Shown here: positions 9,504 through 18,579 of the stretch, one piece after another | Numbering within the stretch: position 1 is the first letter of the stretch | How the letters are laid out: the number at the start of each line of letters is the position of its first letter | Assembly (NCBI GenBank): GCA_023460855.1 | Contig: JAEWOS010000020.1 | Span: 62,001 to 126,000, forward strand | Length of the DNA: 64,000 nucleotides | Origin: Bacteroidota bacterium | Lineage (GTDB): Bacteria > Bacteroidota > Bacteroidia > Flavobacteriales > Weeksellaceae | Reading direction: 5' to 3' | Notes under the pieces: model-generated | What the model saw: the letters and a program-made list of their open reading frames with translations, nothing else | What the model was told of the DNA's origin: nothing | Databases searched by the model: none | Translations under genes and position numbers: made by a program

Positions 9504-10868
9504 ATGAATAAATCGTTCATCGACAAATACAATATTCCCGGTCCAAGATATACTTCCTATCCAACCGTTCCGTTTTGGGATGAAGCCGGATTTTCTGCTG
9601 AAAAATGGGAGGATACAGTCATACGTTCTTTTATCCAGAGCAACGCGGAGGAAGGAATCTCAATCTATATTCATTTACCTTTTTGTGAGGCTTTATGTAC
9701 GTTCTGTGCATGTCATAAGCGCATTACCAAACAGCATTCCGTAGAAACGCCTTATCTGGAATCTGTGCTGAAAGAATGGGATCTTTATCTGGAACTTTTT
9801 AACGGTGAAAAGCCAAAAATCAAGGAACTTCATTTGGGAGGCGGAACTCCGACATTTTTCTCTCCCGAAAATCTGAAAATTTTGCTGGAAGGTATCTTTG
9901 CTAAAGCAGAAATCGCTGAAGAACCAGAATTTTCATTTGAAGGCCATCCGAACAATACGACAAAAGAGCATCTTCAGGTTCTGTTCGATCTTGGATTTAC
10001 ACGCTGCAGTTTTGGCGTGCAGGATTATGATTTTGAAGTGCAGAAAGCCATCAACAGAATTCAGCCTTTCGAGAATGTGGAAAGAGTGACAAACTGGGCG
10101 CGGGAAATCGGTTATAAAAGTATTTCTCACGATCTGGTTTTCGGTCTGCCACATCAGAACTGGGAAAAAATGGAACACACTATTCGCAGAACGATGGAAC
10201 TGAAACCGGACCGGCTTGCCTTTTATTCCTATGCGCATGTTCCGTGGATCAAAGGCGTCGGGCAAAGAGGTTTCGATGAAAACGATCTGCCAAGCGGCGA
10301 AGAAAAACGCAGGCTTTACGAAAATGGAAAGCAGCTACTGGAAGAACTCGGCTACAGAGAAGTAGGAATGGATCATTTTTCGCTGGAGCACGACGATTTA
10401 TACAAATCCATGCTGAACGGTAAAATTCACCGCAATTTCATGGGCTATTCATCAAGTAAAACACTTCTGATGATCGGTTTGGGAATGAGCGCGATTTCGG
10501 ATTCGTGGTACGGATTTGCACAAAATGAAAAATCTGTCGAAGATTACCAGAAAAGGGTGGAAGAAGGAAAAATTCCGGTATTCCGCGGTCATATTCTCAA
10601 TGAAGAAGATCTGATTATCAGACAGCATATTTTAAATTTGATGTGCCGTCTCGAAACTTCCTGGGATGTGCAGAATTACTTTCCGGAAATTGAAAATTCC
10701 ATCGAAAAACTTAAAGAAATGGAAGAAGACGGGCTTGTCGAAATTTCGGAGAACACCATAAAAATTACAGAAAAGGGCAGGGCATTCACGCGAAATGTTG
10801 CCATGACTTTCGATTTGCGCATGCTCCGCAACAAACCAGAAACCAGAATTTTCTCGATGACGGTGTAG
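9504..10868 (+). CDS. hemN: oxygen-independent coproporphyrinogen III oxidase (radical SAM)
   Basis: HemN decarboxylates coproporphyrinogen III to protoporphyrinogen IX in haem synthesis without using oxygen. The radical-SAM cluster motif is complete and followed by the extra cysteine typical of true HemN: CEALCTFCAC, with Cys61, Cys65, Cys68 and Cys70. The N-terminal YTSYPTVPFW, LHLGGGTPTFF and the C-terminal HemN domain are present. The 454-residue length is right for the true enzyme rather than the shorter HemW relatives. It is transcribed alone between the propeller gene and secDF. The leader is very short or absent (see the promoter entry). Confidence 0.95.
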   Translation: MNKSFIDKYNIPGPRYTSYPTVPFWDEAGFSAEKWEDTVIRSFIQSNAEEGISIYIHLPFCEALCTFCACHKRITKQHSVETPYLESVLKEWDLYLELFNGEKPKIKELHLGGGTPTFFSPENLKILLEGIFAKAEIAEEPEFSFEGHPNNTTKEHLQVLFDLGFTRCSFGVQDYDFEVQKAINRIQPFENVERVTNWAREIGYKSISHDLVFGLPHQNWEKMEHTIRRTMELKPDRLAFYSYAHVPWIKGVGQRGFDENDLPSGEEKRRLYENGKQLLEELGYREVGMDHFSLEHDDLYKSMLNGKIHRNFMGYSSSKTLLMIGLGMSAISDSWYGFAQNEKSVEDYQKRVEEGKIPVFRGHILNEEDLIIRQHILNLMCRLETSWDVQNYFPEIENSIEKLKEMEEDGLVEISENTIKITEKGRAFTRNVAMTFDLRMLRNKPETRIFSMTV

Positions 10869-10943
10869 CTTTACTGACGCACTTTCAGAAAGTTCTGAAA
10901 ATTAAAAGCTTAAATATTGTTAAATTTTCTGAGCTTTATTCAC

Positions 10944-10951
10944 TATATTTG
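10944..10951 (+). promoter_or_regulatory. candidate -7 promoter box of secDF
   Basis: TATATTTG matches the Bacteroidota -7 consensus and lies 27 bases before the secDF ATG. The nearest TTG (10917-10919) is 24 bases upstream, a little far for a standard -33 element. Confidence 0.5.
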
Positions 10952-10978
10952 CCGACTGAATTTTAACCTAGACATCAT

Positions 10979-13888
10979 ATGCAAGGAAAAGGATTTATTA
11001 CGCTGGTTGCCGTAATCCTCGGGTTGATATGCCTTAACGAACTGCTGCCAAGTTGGTATGCATCTAAAGTAGAAAATCAGGCTGCTGCCATCGCCGGTAA
11101 CGATCCTGTGAAATACCAGAAAGAAATGGCGCGTCTTTCCAAGGATACGCTGAATCTTGGTTTTACAAAACTCTACTACACCAAGGCGAAAGAAAAAGAA
11201 ATGAAGCTGGGTCTCGACCTTAAAGGAGGGATCAACGTGTTGCTTGAAATCAATCAGCGCGACCTGGTAAACAACCTGACCAACTTCTCTACAAATCCGG
11301 TGCTGATTGAAGCACTTGACCGAACAGATCAGGTTCAGAAAAATTCGACAGGAACCTATATCGATAATTTCTTTGATCAGTTTGCTGCGGTAAACCGTGA
11401 AAAAAATACCAACCTTAAACTTGCCGATCCGGAAATTTTTGGGAATACCAATCTTTCCGAAATCAAATACAACAGTACAGACGACGAGGTAAAAAGAATT
11501 ATCCGCGACCGTATTGAACTTTCAACAGGTACAGCTTATGAAGTAATCCGTACGCGTATTGACAAAATGGGTGTTACGCAGCCAAACGTTCAGCGTGTAC
11601 CGGGAACCGGAAGAATTTCTGTAGAAATGCCGGGTATCAAAGATATTGACCGTGTGAAGAAAATGCTTCAGACTTCAGCAAAACTGCAGTTCTGGGAAGT
11701 GCAGCAGATTCCGGAAGTTATGCCTTATTATCAGGAAGTTGCGAAAGCAGTTCAGATCAAAGGTGATTCCATGGGTGTTTCCAAAAACACCAATTTCCTT
11801 AAACTTCTCGGTGTTGATGTTCCTTACCAGAAATTTGGTCAGGGTTCCGCAAAACTTTCCGATACCGCAACTGTTAATAAAATCCTGAACAGCCAGATCG
11901 CAAAAGATCTAAGACCCAACAACCTGAAATATTCGCAGTTTATGTGGGGCTATAAGCCGGAATCGGCAGATCCTGATAATCTGGTAATGTATGTTACACG
12001 TGGTAACGCAAGTCAGAAAGCGCCTGTTGACGGTGCTGTGGAAACTGCAAATATTACCTACGACCAGCTTGGTCGCGTGGAAGTTTCCATGCAGATGGAT
12101 TCCCAAGGAGCAAAAGACTGGAAAATTATGACGGAGAAAAACGTCGGAAAACCGGTTGCTGTTTCTCTGGATAACCTCGTTTATTCTGCACCTAATGTAA
12201 ATGAAGCCATTCCAAACGGAAGTACCAGAATTTCCGGAAACTTCACGCAACAGGAAGCACAGGATCTGGTAGACGTTCTTGGCGCGGGTAAACTTCCTGC
12301 AAGTGCAAAAGTAGTGCAGGCAGATGTTGTTGGTCCGTCACTTGGACAGCAGTCTATTGACGCCGGTCTCTGGTCATTCATCATCGCATTCATTCTGATT
12401 ATCGTTTACATGATTTTCTATTATGGTGGTGCCGGAATTTATGCGGTGATCGCTATGATCATCAACCTGTTCTATATTTTCGGAATCATGGATTCGGTTG
12501 ATGCAACGCTTACTTTGCCTGGTATCGCAGGTATCGTGCTCTCGATGGCAATGGCTGTGGATACGAACGTAATTATTTACGAACGGACGAAGGAAGAACT
12601 CTTTGCGGGAAAAAATATCAAGCAGGCTTATACAGACGGTTTCAAACACGCACTTTCCGCGATTGTCGATGGTCACTTAACCACCATTCTTACAGCGGTA
12701 GTTCTTTATATCTTCGGAACCGGACCAATCAAAGGATTTGCGGTAACGCTGATTATCGGTATTCTGATGACGTTCTTTACCTCTGTACTTCTTTCCAGAG
12801 TAATGATCTTCAACAGACTGAACAAAAATAAAGGCCTTTCAGTTTGGACTGCGCCTACAAAAAACCTGTTCCGCAAAACATGGATTGCTTTTATCGAAAA
12901 AAGAAAAATTGCTTACATTTTCTCTTTGATTCTTACTGCAATCTGTCTCTTCTCGATCTTCACAAAAGGCTTCAAATTTGGAGTTGATTTCGAAGGAGGA
13001 CGAAACTACGTGGTTAGTTTTGAAAAACCGGTAGATCCGAATCAGGCTAAGGAACAGTTGATTCCGCTCTTCAAGACAACGGACGGTCTGAATCAGGCTA
13101 TTGATGTTAAAACTTTCGGAGGCAGCAATCAGCTGAAAATTACCACGGATTATAAAATTGACGATGAAAGTCTTGCAGCAGACCAGGAGATTGAATCCAA
13201 ACTTTTCCAGGGACTGAAGCCTCAGTTGCCGGCAAACGCATCGCTCGCCGGATTTAAAAGTGCTGAAAAAGATAAGTACGGAATTGTTCAGTCTACTAAA
13301 GTCGGGCCGACAGTTGCAGACGATATAAAAACAGGAGGTACTTTTGCATTACTTGCAGCTTTGGCGGGAATCTTTATCTTTATTTTATTCCGTTTCCGCA
13401 GATGGCAGTTTTCTGCTGGTGCAGTTGTAGCGCTGCTTCACGATGCTATTATCGTTCTTGGTGCATACTCACTGTTCTATAATATCGCGCCGTTTAACAT
13501 GGAAATTAACCAGGATTTCATTGCTGCGATCCTTACCGTTTTGGGTTACTCGATCAATGATACCGTAATTATCTTTGACAGAATCCGGGAATATCTGCGT
13601 GAAAGAAAATCGACCACGCTTGCCGGACTTTTTGATGATGCAATTTCCAGCACACTGGGAAGAACCTTCAACACCTCATTCACGACAATTCTGGTGCTGA
13701 TCGCGATCTTTATTTTTGGCGGTGAAAACCTGAGAGGATTTATTTTTGCGATGTTGCTGGGTATTGGTTTTGGTACGTATTCGTCCATCTTCATCGCTTC
13801 TGCGATCGCTTACGATTTATTAAATAAAGGCAAGAAGGGAAAAGAAGGGGAGCCGATTTCTTACGATACGAAAAAAAAGAAAGCGTAA
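10979..13888 (+). CDS. secDF: protein translocase subunit SecDF (fused)
   Basis: The 969-residue protein carries SecD and SecF in one chain, as is usual in Bacteroidota. The SecD half shows the first membrane helix, LGLDLKGGINVLLEI, a long periplasmic domain, and six-helix sequence with AMAVDTNVIIYERTKEEL. The SecF half begins near residue 635 and shows KFGVDFEGGRNYVVSFE and LGYSINDTVIIFDRIRE. SecDF uses the proton gradient to pull preproteins out of the SecYEG channel. The C-terminal lysine-rich tail is cytosolic. A strong hairpin terminator follows, so the gene stands alone. Confidence 0.96.
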   Translation: MQGKGFITLVAVILGLICLNELLPSWYASKVENQAAAIAGNDPVKYQKEMARLSKDTLNLGFTKLYYTKAKEKEMKLGLDLKGGINVLLEINQRDLVNNLTNFSTNPVLIEALDRTDQVQKNSTGTYIDNFFDQFAAVNREKNTNLKLADPEIFGNTNLSEIKYNSTDDEVKRIIRDRIELSTGTAYEVIRTRIDKMGVTQPNVQRVPGTGRISVEMPGIKDIDRVKKMLQTSAKLQFWEVQQIPEVMPYYQEVAKAVQIKGDSMGVSKNTNFLKLLGVDVPYQKFGQGSAKLSDTATVNKILNSQIAKDLRPNNLKYSQFMWGYKPESADPDNLVMYVTRGNASQKAPVDGAVETANITYDQLGRVEVSMQMDSQGAKDWKIMTEKNVGKPVAVSLDNLVYSAPNVNEAIPNGSTRISGNFTQQEAQDLVDVLGAGKLPASAKVVQADVVGPSLGQQSIDAGLWSFIIAFILIIVYMIFYYGGAGIYAVIAMIINLFYIFGIMDSVDATLTLPGIAGIVLSMAMAVDTNVIIYERTKEELFAGKNIKQAYTDGFKHALSAIVDGHLTTILTAVVLYIFGTGPIKGFAVTLIIGILMTFFTSVLLSRVMIFNRLNKNKGLSVWTAPTKNLFRKTWIAFIEKRKIAYIFSLILTAICLFSIFTKGFKFGVDFEGGRNYVVSFEKPVDPNQAKEQLIPLFKTTDGLNQAIDVKTFGGSNQLKITTDYKIDDESLAADQEIESKLFQGLKPQLPANASLAGFKSAEKDKYGIVQSTKVGPTVADDIKTGGTFALLAALAGIFIFILFRFRRWQFSAGAVVALLHDAIIVLGAYSLFYNIAPFNMEINQDFIAAILTVLGYSINDTVIIFDRIREYLRERKSTTLAGLFDDAISSTLGRTFNTSFTTILVLIAIFIFGGENLRGFIFAMLLGIGFGTYSSIFIASAIAYDLLNKGKKGKEGEPISYDTKKKKA

Positions 13889-13912
13889 TTAGCGCTCAAC
13901 ATTAAATAAATG

Positions 13913-13936
13913 AAGCCCGGTTTTTAGCCGGGCTTT
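13913..13936 (+). terminator. rho-independent terminator of secDF
   Basis: AAGCCCGG (13913-13920) pairs perfectly with CCGGGCTT (13928-13935) around a seven-base loop, followed by a short T tract. It lies 24 bases after the secDF stop. Confidence 0.85.
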
Positions 13937-14099
13937 ATTGTGTTTAGTTTTCTGATTTTAAACTGATTTTCAGCATTGATTTCTACCCTGAAAGCTATTC
14001 TTAAACAGATGAAAATTTTTAAAAAATTCCCCGCGAAAGAATCCTCTTATCACGGGCAGTTTAATTAAAAAGCCTGTTCATCCTGTCGGAATTTATTCC

Positions 14100-16589
14100 T
14101 TAGAAAGAAATTAGACCGAGTGAAACAGCATAGTTTTCATCAAAGTTTGAAGTGCGGTAATATCCGAGTCGGTAATGGAAGCCGACACTGTAAGCCGATC
14201 CCAGGAAATTTCTCCAGATCAGTCCGGTTTCCTGGTACAGATGATCAATGGGTGTGAAATTAAACTGGTGATACTGTGGATTTTTGAAATCGCCAATTCC
14301 CGCAGAATATTTGAATTCCAGTCTGGAGAACCTTTTCCCGATGGTTTTAAATGTCCACGGAATGTGCTGTGTAAAATGCAGTCCAACAAATTTATCTGCA
14401 TAAAAAGTTCCGGAAGGCATTGTGAAAAACGAGAATGAGGATTCGAGATTCAGCCTGCTCAGAAATGAATTCGAAAATCCGTCTGCTAGACCTGCAACTT
14501 CAAAATTTTTCCAGATCGGTGCGGTATCGGTTGAAAGTCCGCCGTAGAGTTTCAGATTCGTGGTTCCTGCTTTCGTCCTGAACTGATGTTCGGCAAGAGC
14601 TTCAGCGCGTGTGTATTTCATATTGGCGTCAAATGCTTCAATACCATGTTCCAGATTCAGAAAAAATTTCGGGTAACCGCTTTGCAGTGTAAATTTTCCG
14701 GACGGCGTCATAATGTTTCTGTCCTTCGGCGAATATTTGAAAAGTACCGACGTTTTGAAATCGCGGTAATCATTTGGCTGATTTCTGAACTGATAATCGA
14801 AAAGCGCGCGCTGTTTCTGATAATTGGCTCCGAATCTTACGGTAAGGCTGTTCGTCGCATCATATTCCCAGGACGCTCCGAATCCCTGAAAACTGTAAAA
14901 ATTGGCATTGTAAAGATCACTGGTGAGGTCGCTGATCAGCGCCAAACCGTTGTACGTATTTCTCCTGAATCTGCCGACTGCGCCAACATCTTTCACATAA
15001 TCAACTCTCAGGATTGAGTTTCGTACTTCTGACATTCGAAAATCAACGCCCGCACCAAATTTCCAGTCGCGGTCTTTGAAACCATAGGCAACATAAGCGT
15101 CCGGAGAAATGGATTTGTGGAATTTTTCGTTCAGTTTGGCGCCGAGTCCGACTCTGTAGCCTTCGTATTTGTTGTATTTAATTAACTGTGAAATATCGAA
15201 ATCCACCATTCCGAGTCTTATTTTACCTTTAAGCAGATTTATGAGCTGGTTGACTTTCTTTTCGAGCCCGAGTTTATTTGTAAGGCTGTCGATATTTGCA
15301 TAAGTGCGCATTTCGCGGTCGGTCAGTTCTTCGGTTCTGTACTGGTCCAGAAGAGATCCGTCTGCATTTTTTACCTGATACGTATAACCTTTAAAATCGG
15401 AAGCGTTTTGTTCAATATTCGTTTCAAAATCAAAAAACCTGTTTTTAATGTAGATGTAGTTACCGAAAGTTTTCTGACCGTCCGTTTTCAGGCTGTCCGT
15501 TTTTGGCTGTTCTTCTTTTTTGTCGCCGGATTTAGAATCTGTTTTTTTCTTTTCTTTTGTGTCGAATTCCTGCGTGCCTGCGATTCTTCTGATATCTTCG
15601 TTTACCAGAAACCATTTCCCGGAAATAAGCTGCCAGTTTGCGGTCATTGTGCCTTCGCGCGCATTTTTCGCATGGTTTTCAATTCGTTTTACGCCGTAGG
15701 TTTGCTGATCGATATAAAGTGATCCCGTGAATTTCCGGCGGTTTGCATTTTTCTTTGTGGTCACCGGTCTGTATTTGATGACGAAATTTTTTCGACCGTC
15801 TAAATCAACAGTGTCGGTAAGATAATAGCGGTAAAGTTTGCGGTTTTCGCGCTGCAGTATTCGCGGTGTTCTGCCCAGATTGGAAACACTGAGTGCAATA
15901 AATTCGTAAATCGGATTCTGCAGTCCGGAAATCCGGCTGTCGAGAATTTTAACATTTTCACCTTTACCTTTGGCGAACTGATGGAGCTGCGCTTTCTCCC
16001 ACATAAAAAACTGGCTTTCCTGAACTGCTTTGTAGAGGTCTTCCTCCATCAGCGAGTCTTTCTTATCGCGTTCTGTCTGGTTGAGTTCCTTTTTTGGAAG
16101 CGCCGCAAGTGAATCCGCTCTGCGGTTCATGAAATTCCGGTAATCTTCTACACTGTCTTTGTCGAGATCGATTGAAATCTTGCTGTATGACTTGAAGTTA
16201 TAGCTGTCAAGCGATTGCGGATTGTTGTCTTTGTAGTGGTTTTCCACTTCATCCAGAATTCGGAGAGCGCGTTCATCGCTTTTGTCCTGAATAACAATTT
16301 TTTGAATGTTACGGGCACGTTCCGATGCAGGCTGCAGCCTTGCCGTCATGTTGTCTGTAGTGTTAATCACGGTTCCGTCGTAAAAATCGGCTTCTATTTC
16401 CAGGTTTTTGCATTTGGTTTTGAATGTTGCCGAGCCCTGTTCATTCGTAGTGGCGATGAGTTCATCATCACAATAAACCGCCGCATTGGAAATCACTTTT
16501 CCGGAAACGGCATCAAGAACTCTTACCGTTACCTGAGCCAGAGAAAAGAAAGGAAGCAGGAACAGCAGACACAGAAATATTTTGCGCAT
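14100..16589 (-). CDS. DUF5686 / carboxypeptidase-regulatory-like outer-membrane protein
   Basis: The 829-residue protein has a signal peptide (FFSLAQ, about residue 19) and then a beta-sandwich like the regulatory domain of TonB receptors (VTVRVLDAVSGKVISNAAVYC). A long DUF5686 region follows, with the typical start YKSYSK-like (here YNFKSYSKISIDLD) and a C-terminal part of amphipathic strands ending in aromatic-rich LGLISF, consistent with an outer-membrane barrel. Residues about 345-375 form a charged Lys/Asp/Ser linker. The family is common in Bacteroidota and its function is not established. It is convergent with secDF. Confidence 0.8.
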   Translation of the reverse strand: MRKIFLCLLFLLPFFSLAQVTVRVLDAVSGKVISNAAVYCDDELIATTNEQGSATFKTKCKNLEIEADFYDGTVINTTDNMTARLQPASERARNIQKIVIQDKSDERALRILDEVENHYKDNNPQSLDSYNFKSYSKISIDLDKDSVEDYRNFMNRRADSLAALPKKELNQTERDKKDSLMEEDLYKAVQESQFFMWEKAQLHQFAKGKGENVKILDSRISGLQNPIYEFIALSVSNLGRTPRILQRENRKLYRYYLTDTVDLDGRKNFVIKYRPVTTKKNANRRKFTGSLYIDQQTYGVKRIENHAKNAREGTMTANWQLISGKWFLVNEDIRRIAGTQEFDTKEKKKTDSKSGDKKEEQPKTDSLKTDGQKTFGNYIYIKNRFFDFETNIEQNASDFKGYTYQVKNADGSLLDQYRTEELTDREMRTYANIDSLTNKLGLEKKVNQLINLLKGKIRLGMVDFDISQLIKYNKYEGYRVGLGAKLNEKFHKSISPDAYVAYGFKDRDWKFGAGVDFRMSEVRNSILRVDYVKDVGAVGRFRRNTYNGLALISDLTSDLYNANFYSFQGFGASWEYDATNSLTVRFGANYQKQRALFDYQFRNQPNDYRDFKTSVLFKYSPKDRNIMTPSGKFTLQSGYPKFFLNLEHGIEAFDANMKYTRAEALAEHQFRTKAGTTNLKLYGGLSTDTAPIWKNFEVAGLADGFSNSFLSRLNLESSFSFFTMPSGTFYADKFVGLHFTQHIPWTFKTIGKRFSRLEFKYSAGIGDFKNPQYHQFNFTPIDHLYQETGLIWRNFLGSAYSVGFHYRLGYYRTSNFDENYAVSLGLISF

Positions 16590-16665
16590 AAAAAACAGTT
16601 TTAAACAAATGTATAATTATTTCCGCTCGAATAGAAGAGCCAGGATATTTTTTGAGAATATAAAA

Positions 16666-17253
16666 TTATTCAAGGCGGTCTGCATACGGATAGCCGGCGT
16701 CATGCAATGCAGTTTCTTTTACCGCAGCCAAGAATTTTTCTTTGCTTTTTTTATGGAGTGGCATTACCCGGAGTTCACCGCTGTAATGAAGATAAAACAG
16801 AAACTGTTGTTTATCGTCCACAAAATTAAAATTGAAGAAACCACCGTCACAACAGGTAATCTCAAAGAAATGCTTTAAAAATTCTTTCCGGCTTTCAGCT
16901 GTTACGAGAACTCCGCCATTGAATTTTGTCCAGATTTTATGAGATTGAAAAAACTCCAGCATTTGCACAATGGTTTTATGGTCTTTTCTTTTCGACGTAT
17001 ATTCTGAAATCCAGGGTTTATTGAGTTCGTCAAGAAAAATGAGCGTTTGGATATTGAGTTTTGTTAGCAGGTTTTCAACTTCGCCGAGAAATTTTCTGGA
17101 ATTATTTTTCTTAGGATTGTCAATCGTAAGCCAGTAAAGCGCTGCGTGCTTCGGATCATACAGAATGTCGCTTTCGGTTTCCTCATCGTAATAAGCAAGC
17201 GGTAGTTTGCGCAATTTGATCACGCAGTAATCGCGATCCAGTTTCTTAATCAT
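16666..17253 (-). CDS. hypothetical cytosolic protein
   Basis: I do not recognise this protein. The ATG at 17253 gives 195 residues; an upstream TTG at 17265 would add four. It has no signal peptide or membrane segment. It is rich in Lys, Phe and Leu with the segments ALYWLTIDNPKKNN, TLIFLDELNKPWISE and GGVLVTAESRKEFLKHFFE, which alternate strand and helix as in small alpha/beta folds. The phrase LYWLTIDNPKK..SRKFLGEVE suggests a protein-interaction or STAS-like arrangement, but that is weak. It lies 76 bases upstream of the DUF5686 gene on the same strand and could be co-transcribed. Confidence 0.6.
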   Translation of the reverse strand: MIKKLDRDYCVIKLRKLPLAYYDEETESDILYDPKHAALYWLTIDNPKKNNSRKFLGEVENLLTKLNIQTLIFLDELNKPWISEYTSKRKDHKTIVQMLEFFQSHKIWTKFNGGVLVTAESRKEFLKHFFEITCCDGGFFNFNFVDDKQQFLFYLHYSGELRVMPLHKKSKEKFLAAVKETALHDAGYPYADRLE

Positions 17254-17403
17254 GGCTTTGAACAACTGTTAGTTTCTTTTACTAAGATATAAAATCATGA
17301 ATTTTCCTCGTGGTGAATTTCCGGTTTTTATATATACATATTCCTGTCACTTTCTGAAATCATACAAGATAATCATGAGTTTTTCGTTATTTCTGTTGAG
17401 ATT

Positions 17404-18003
17404 ATGAGAATTACTGTTTTTATTTTTGTGTTTTTGTGTTCTTCGGTGCTGTTAAATGCCCAGAAAAAGTGCTACGACATGAGTAAAATTCTGGCCGTAG
17501 TTCCTTCGCCTGCATATGCGAAGCATCTCAGCGCATCGAAAAAATTTAAGGTAAACGTTCTGAAAGACGATAAAACCATCAAGAAATATCGTGATAACGG
17601 CAAACTGTCGCCTGTAAAAAAACTCGGAAAGGGTTACAGAATAAGCAAACTCGATCACAGCCGCGCACTTCTTATTCCGAAAGCCGAAACCATGCTTCTG
17701 GACATTGCCAAGAAATTCAGTTCCCGAACAAAAGGAAGTACTTTAACGTTTACATCGCTTACGCGCACTTTGGAAGATCAGTGCAACCTGCGAAAAGTAA
17801 ATCCCAACGCTACTATGGGTTTAAGTTCGCACAACTACGGAAATTCTTTTGATATATCTTATGTTCGCTTCAACGACCGCCTCGCAAGAAATGCACGCCT
17901 CGAAAAAATTCTCGATCAGTTGCTGAAAGAATACGAAAAAGCCGGAAAAATTTATTACATCAAAGAAAAGCAGCAAAGCTGTTTTCATGTGACGGTGCGG
18001 TAA
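17404..18003 (+). CDS. exported DUF5715-like protein with M15 peptidase-like motifs
   Basis: The 199-residue protein has a signal peptide (LLNAQ, about residue 19). The C-terminal two thirds resemble DUF5715. They also contain a metallopeptidase pattern of the M15/VanY type: SSHNYGNSFD places His and Asp six residues apart (HxxxxxxD), and a histidine in CFHVTV near the C-terminus could be the third zinc ligand. TSLTRTLEDQ just before resembles the substrate-side segment of M15 enzymes. If this reading is right, the protein would trim peptide bridges of the cell wall in the periplasm. Only the motifs are seen; activity is inferred. Confidence 0.7.
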   Translation: MRITVFIFVFLCSSVLLNAQKKCYDMSKILAVVPSPAYAKHLSASKKFKVNVLKDDKTIKKYRDNGKLSPVKKLGKGYRISKLDHSRALLIPKAETMLLDIAKKFSSRTKGSTLTFTSLTRTLEDQCNLRKVNPNATMGLSSHNYGNSFDISYVRFNDRLARNARLEKILDQLLKEYEKAGKIYYIKEKQQSCFHVTVR

Positions 18004-18031
18004 GGATTTTTTCAAAAGTGATTCCTGCCAT

Positions 18032-18120
18032 CGTCATTGCGAGCGAAACGCAGTGGAGCGAAGCAATCTGTTGATTAGACGGATTGCTTCGTCGTTCGTT
18101 CCTCACTCCCCGCAATGACG
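18032..18120 (+). repeat. REP-like long imperfect palindrome, copy A
   Basis: The ends CGTCATTGCG (18032-18041) and CGCAATGACG (18111-18120) are perfect inverted repeats. The inner arms GAAGCAATC (18060-18068) and GATTGCTTC (18082-18090) pair around a short loop. The two arms differ between the paired blocks, which gives the element an orientation. It ends two bases from the stop codon of the GIY-YIG gene. Confidence 0.9.
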
Positions 18121-18121
18121 G

Positions 18122-18442
18122 TTAGAAAGGAGAATCCTCATTTCCAAACAATTCACAAATTTCCTCATACAAATCTTTCCATTCCGGATTGATAGTATTA
18201 ATCAAGTCTAATTTCTTTTGTCTAGAACCTCCTTTGATCTGTTTCTCGCGGCCTATCGCGTTACCTATCTCCTGAAAAGCTTCCCAGTAAACAATTTTGT
18301 CCAGATTATATTTTGCAGAGAAGCTGTTTTTAAATTTTTTCTGCTTGTGATCCAATATACGCTGTGGCAGATTAGAAGTTACCCCAATGTATAGCGTCGT
18401 GTTGTTTTTATTGGTTACTATGTAAATAAATCCGGGCTTCAT
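18122..18442 (-). CDS. single-domain GIY-YIG nuclease, palindrome-associated
   Basis: The 106-residue protein is almost entirely one GIY-YIG domain: FIYIVTN (GIY line), TLYIGVTSNLPQRILDHK (YIG line with the catalytic Arg), then Glu in GREKQIKGGSRQKK. Related small proteins form the UvrC-like/COG2827 group of putative endonucleases. I chose the ATG at 18442, because the longer open frame up to 18568 simply reads through the repeat DNA upstream. The gene fits tightly between palindrome copy A (ending 18120) and a truncated arm beginning 18455, with copies B and C just beyond. This layout suggests that the nuclease acts on, or helps spread, the palindromes. That role is inferred. Confidence 0.88.
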   Translation of the reverse strand: MKPGFIYIVTNKNNTTLYIGVTSNLPQRILDHKQKKFKNSFSAKYNLDKIVYWEAFQEIGNAIGREKQIKGGSRQKKLDLINTINPEWKDLYEEICELFGNEDSPF

Positions 18443-18454
18443 AAGATAAAGGTA

Positions 18455-18480
18455 AGTCATTGCGAGCGGAATGCAGCCTA
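18455..18480 (+). repeat. truncated single arm of the REP-like palindrome
   Basis: GTCATTGCGAGCG at 18455-18467 reproduces the left end of copies A-C, continues with diverged bases, and then breaks off before copy B begins at 18485. It sits 12 bases upstream of the GIY-YIG start codon. Confidence 0.7.
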
Positions 18481-18484
18481 CCAT

Positions 18485-18573
18485 CGTCATTGCGAGCGAA
18501 ACGCAGTGGAGCGAAGCAATCTGTTTCAATGGATTGCTTCGTCGTTCGCTTCGTAGCACTCCTCGCAATGACC
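18485..18573 (+). repeat. REP-like long imperfect palindrome, copy B
   Basis: GTCATTGCGAG (18486-18496) and CTCGCAATGAC (18562-18572) are inverted ends, and GCGAAGCAATC and GATTGCTTCG form the inner stem. The left arm is identical to that of copy A over more than 35 bases. It has the same orientation as copy A. Confidence 0.9.
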
Positions 18574-18579
18574 GTTGCT

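Noticed and set aside
14175..16604. Several plus-strand open frames opposite the DUF5686 gene
   Set aside because: They are antisense shadows of a long, signal-peptide-bearing gene and show no domain features.
18443..18568. N-terminal extension of the GIY-YIG frame
   Set aside because: It is translation of palindrome copy B and the truncated arm; the family starts directly with the GIY strand, so the ATG at 18442 is right.
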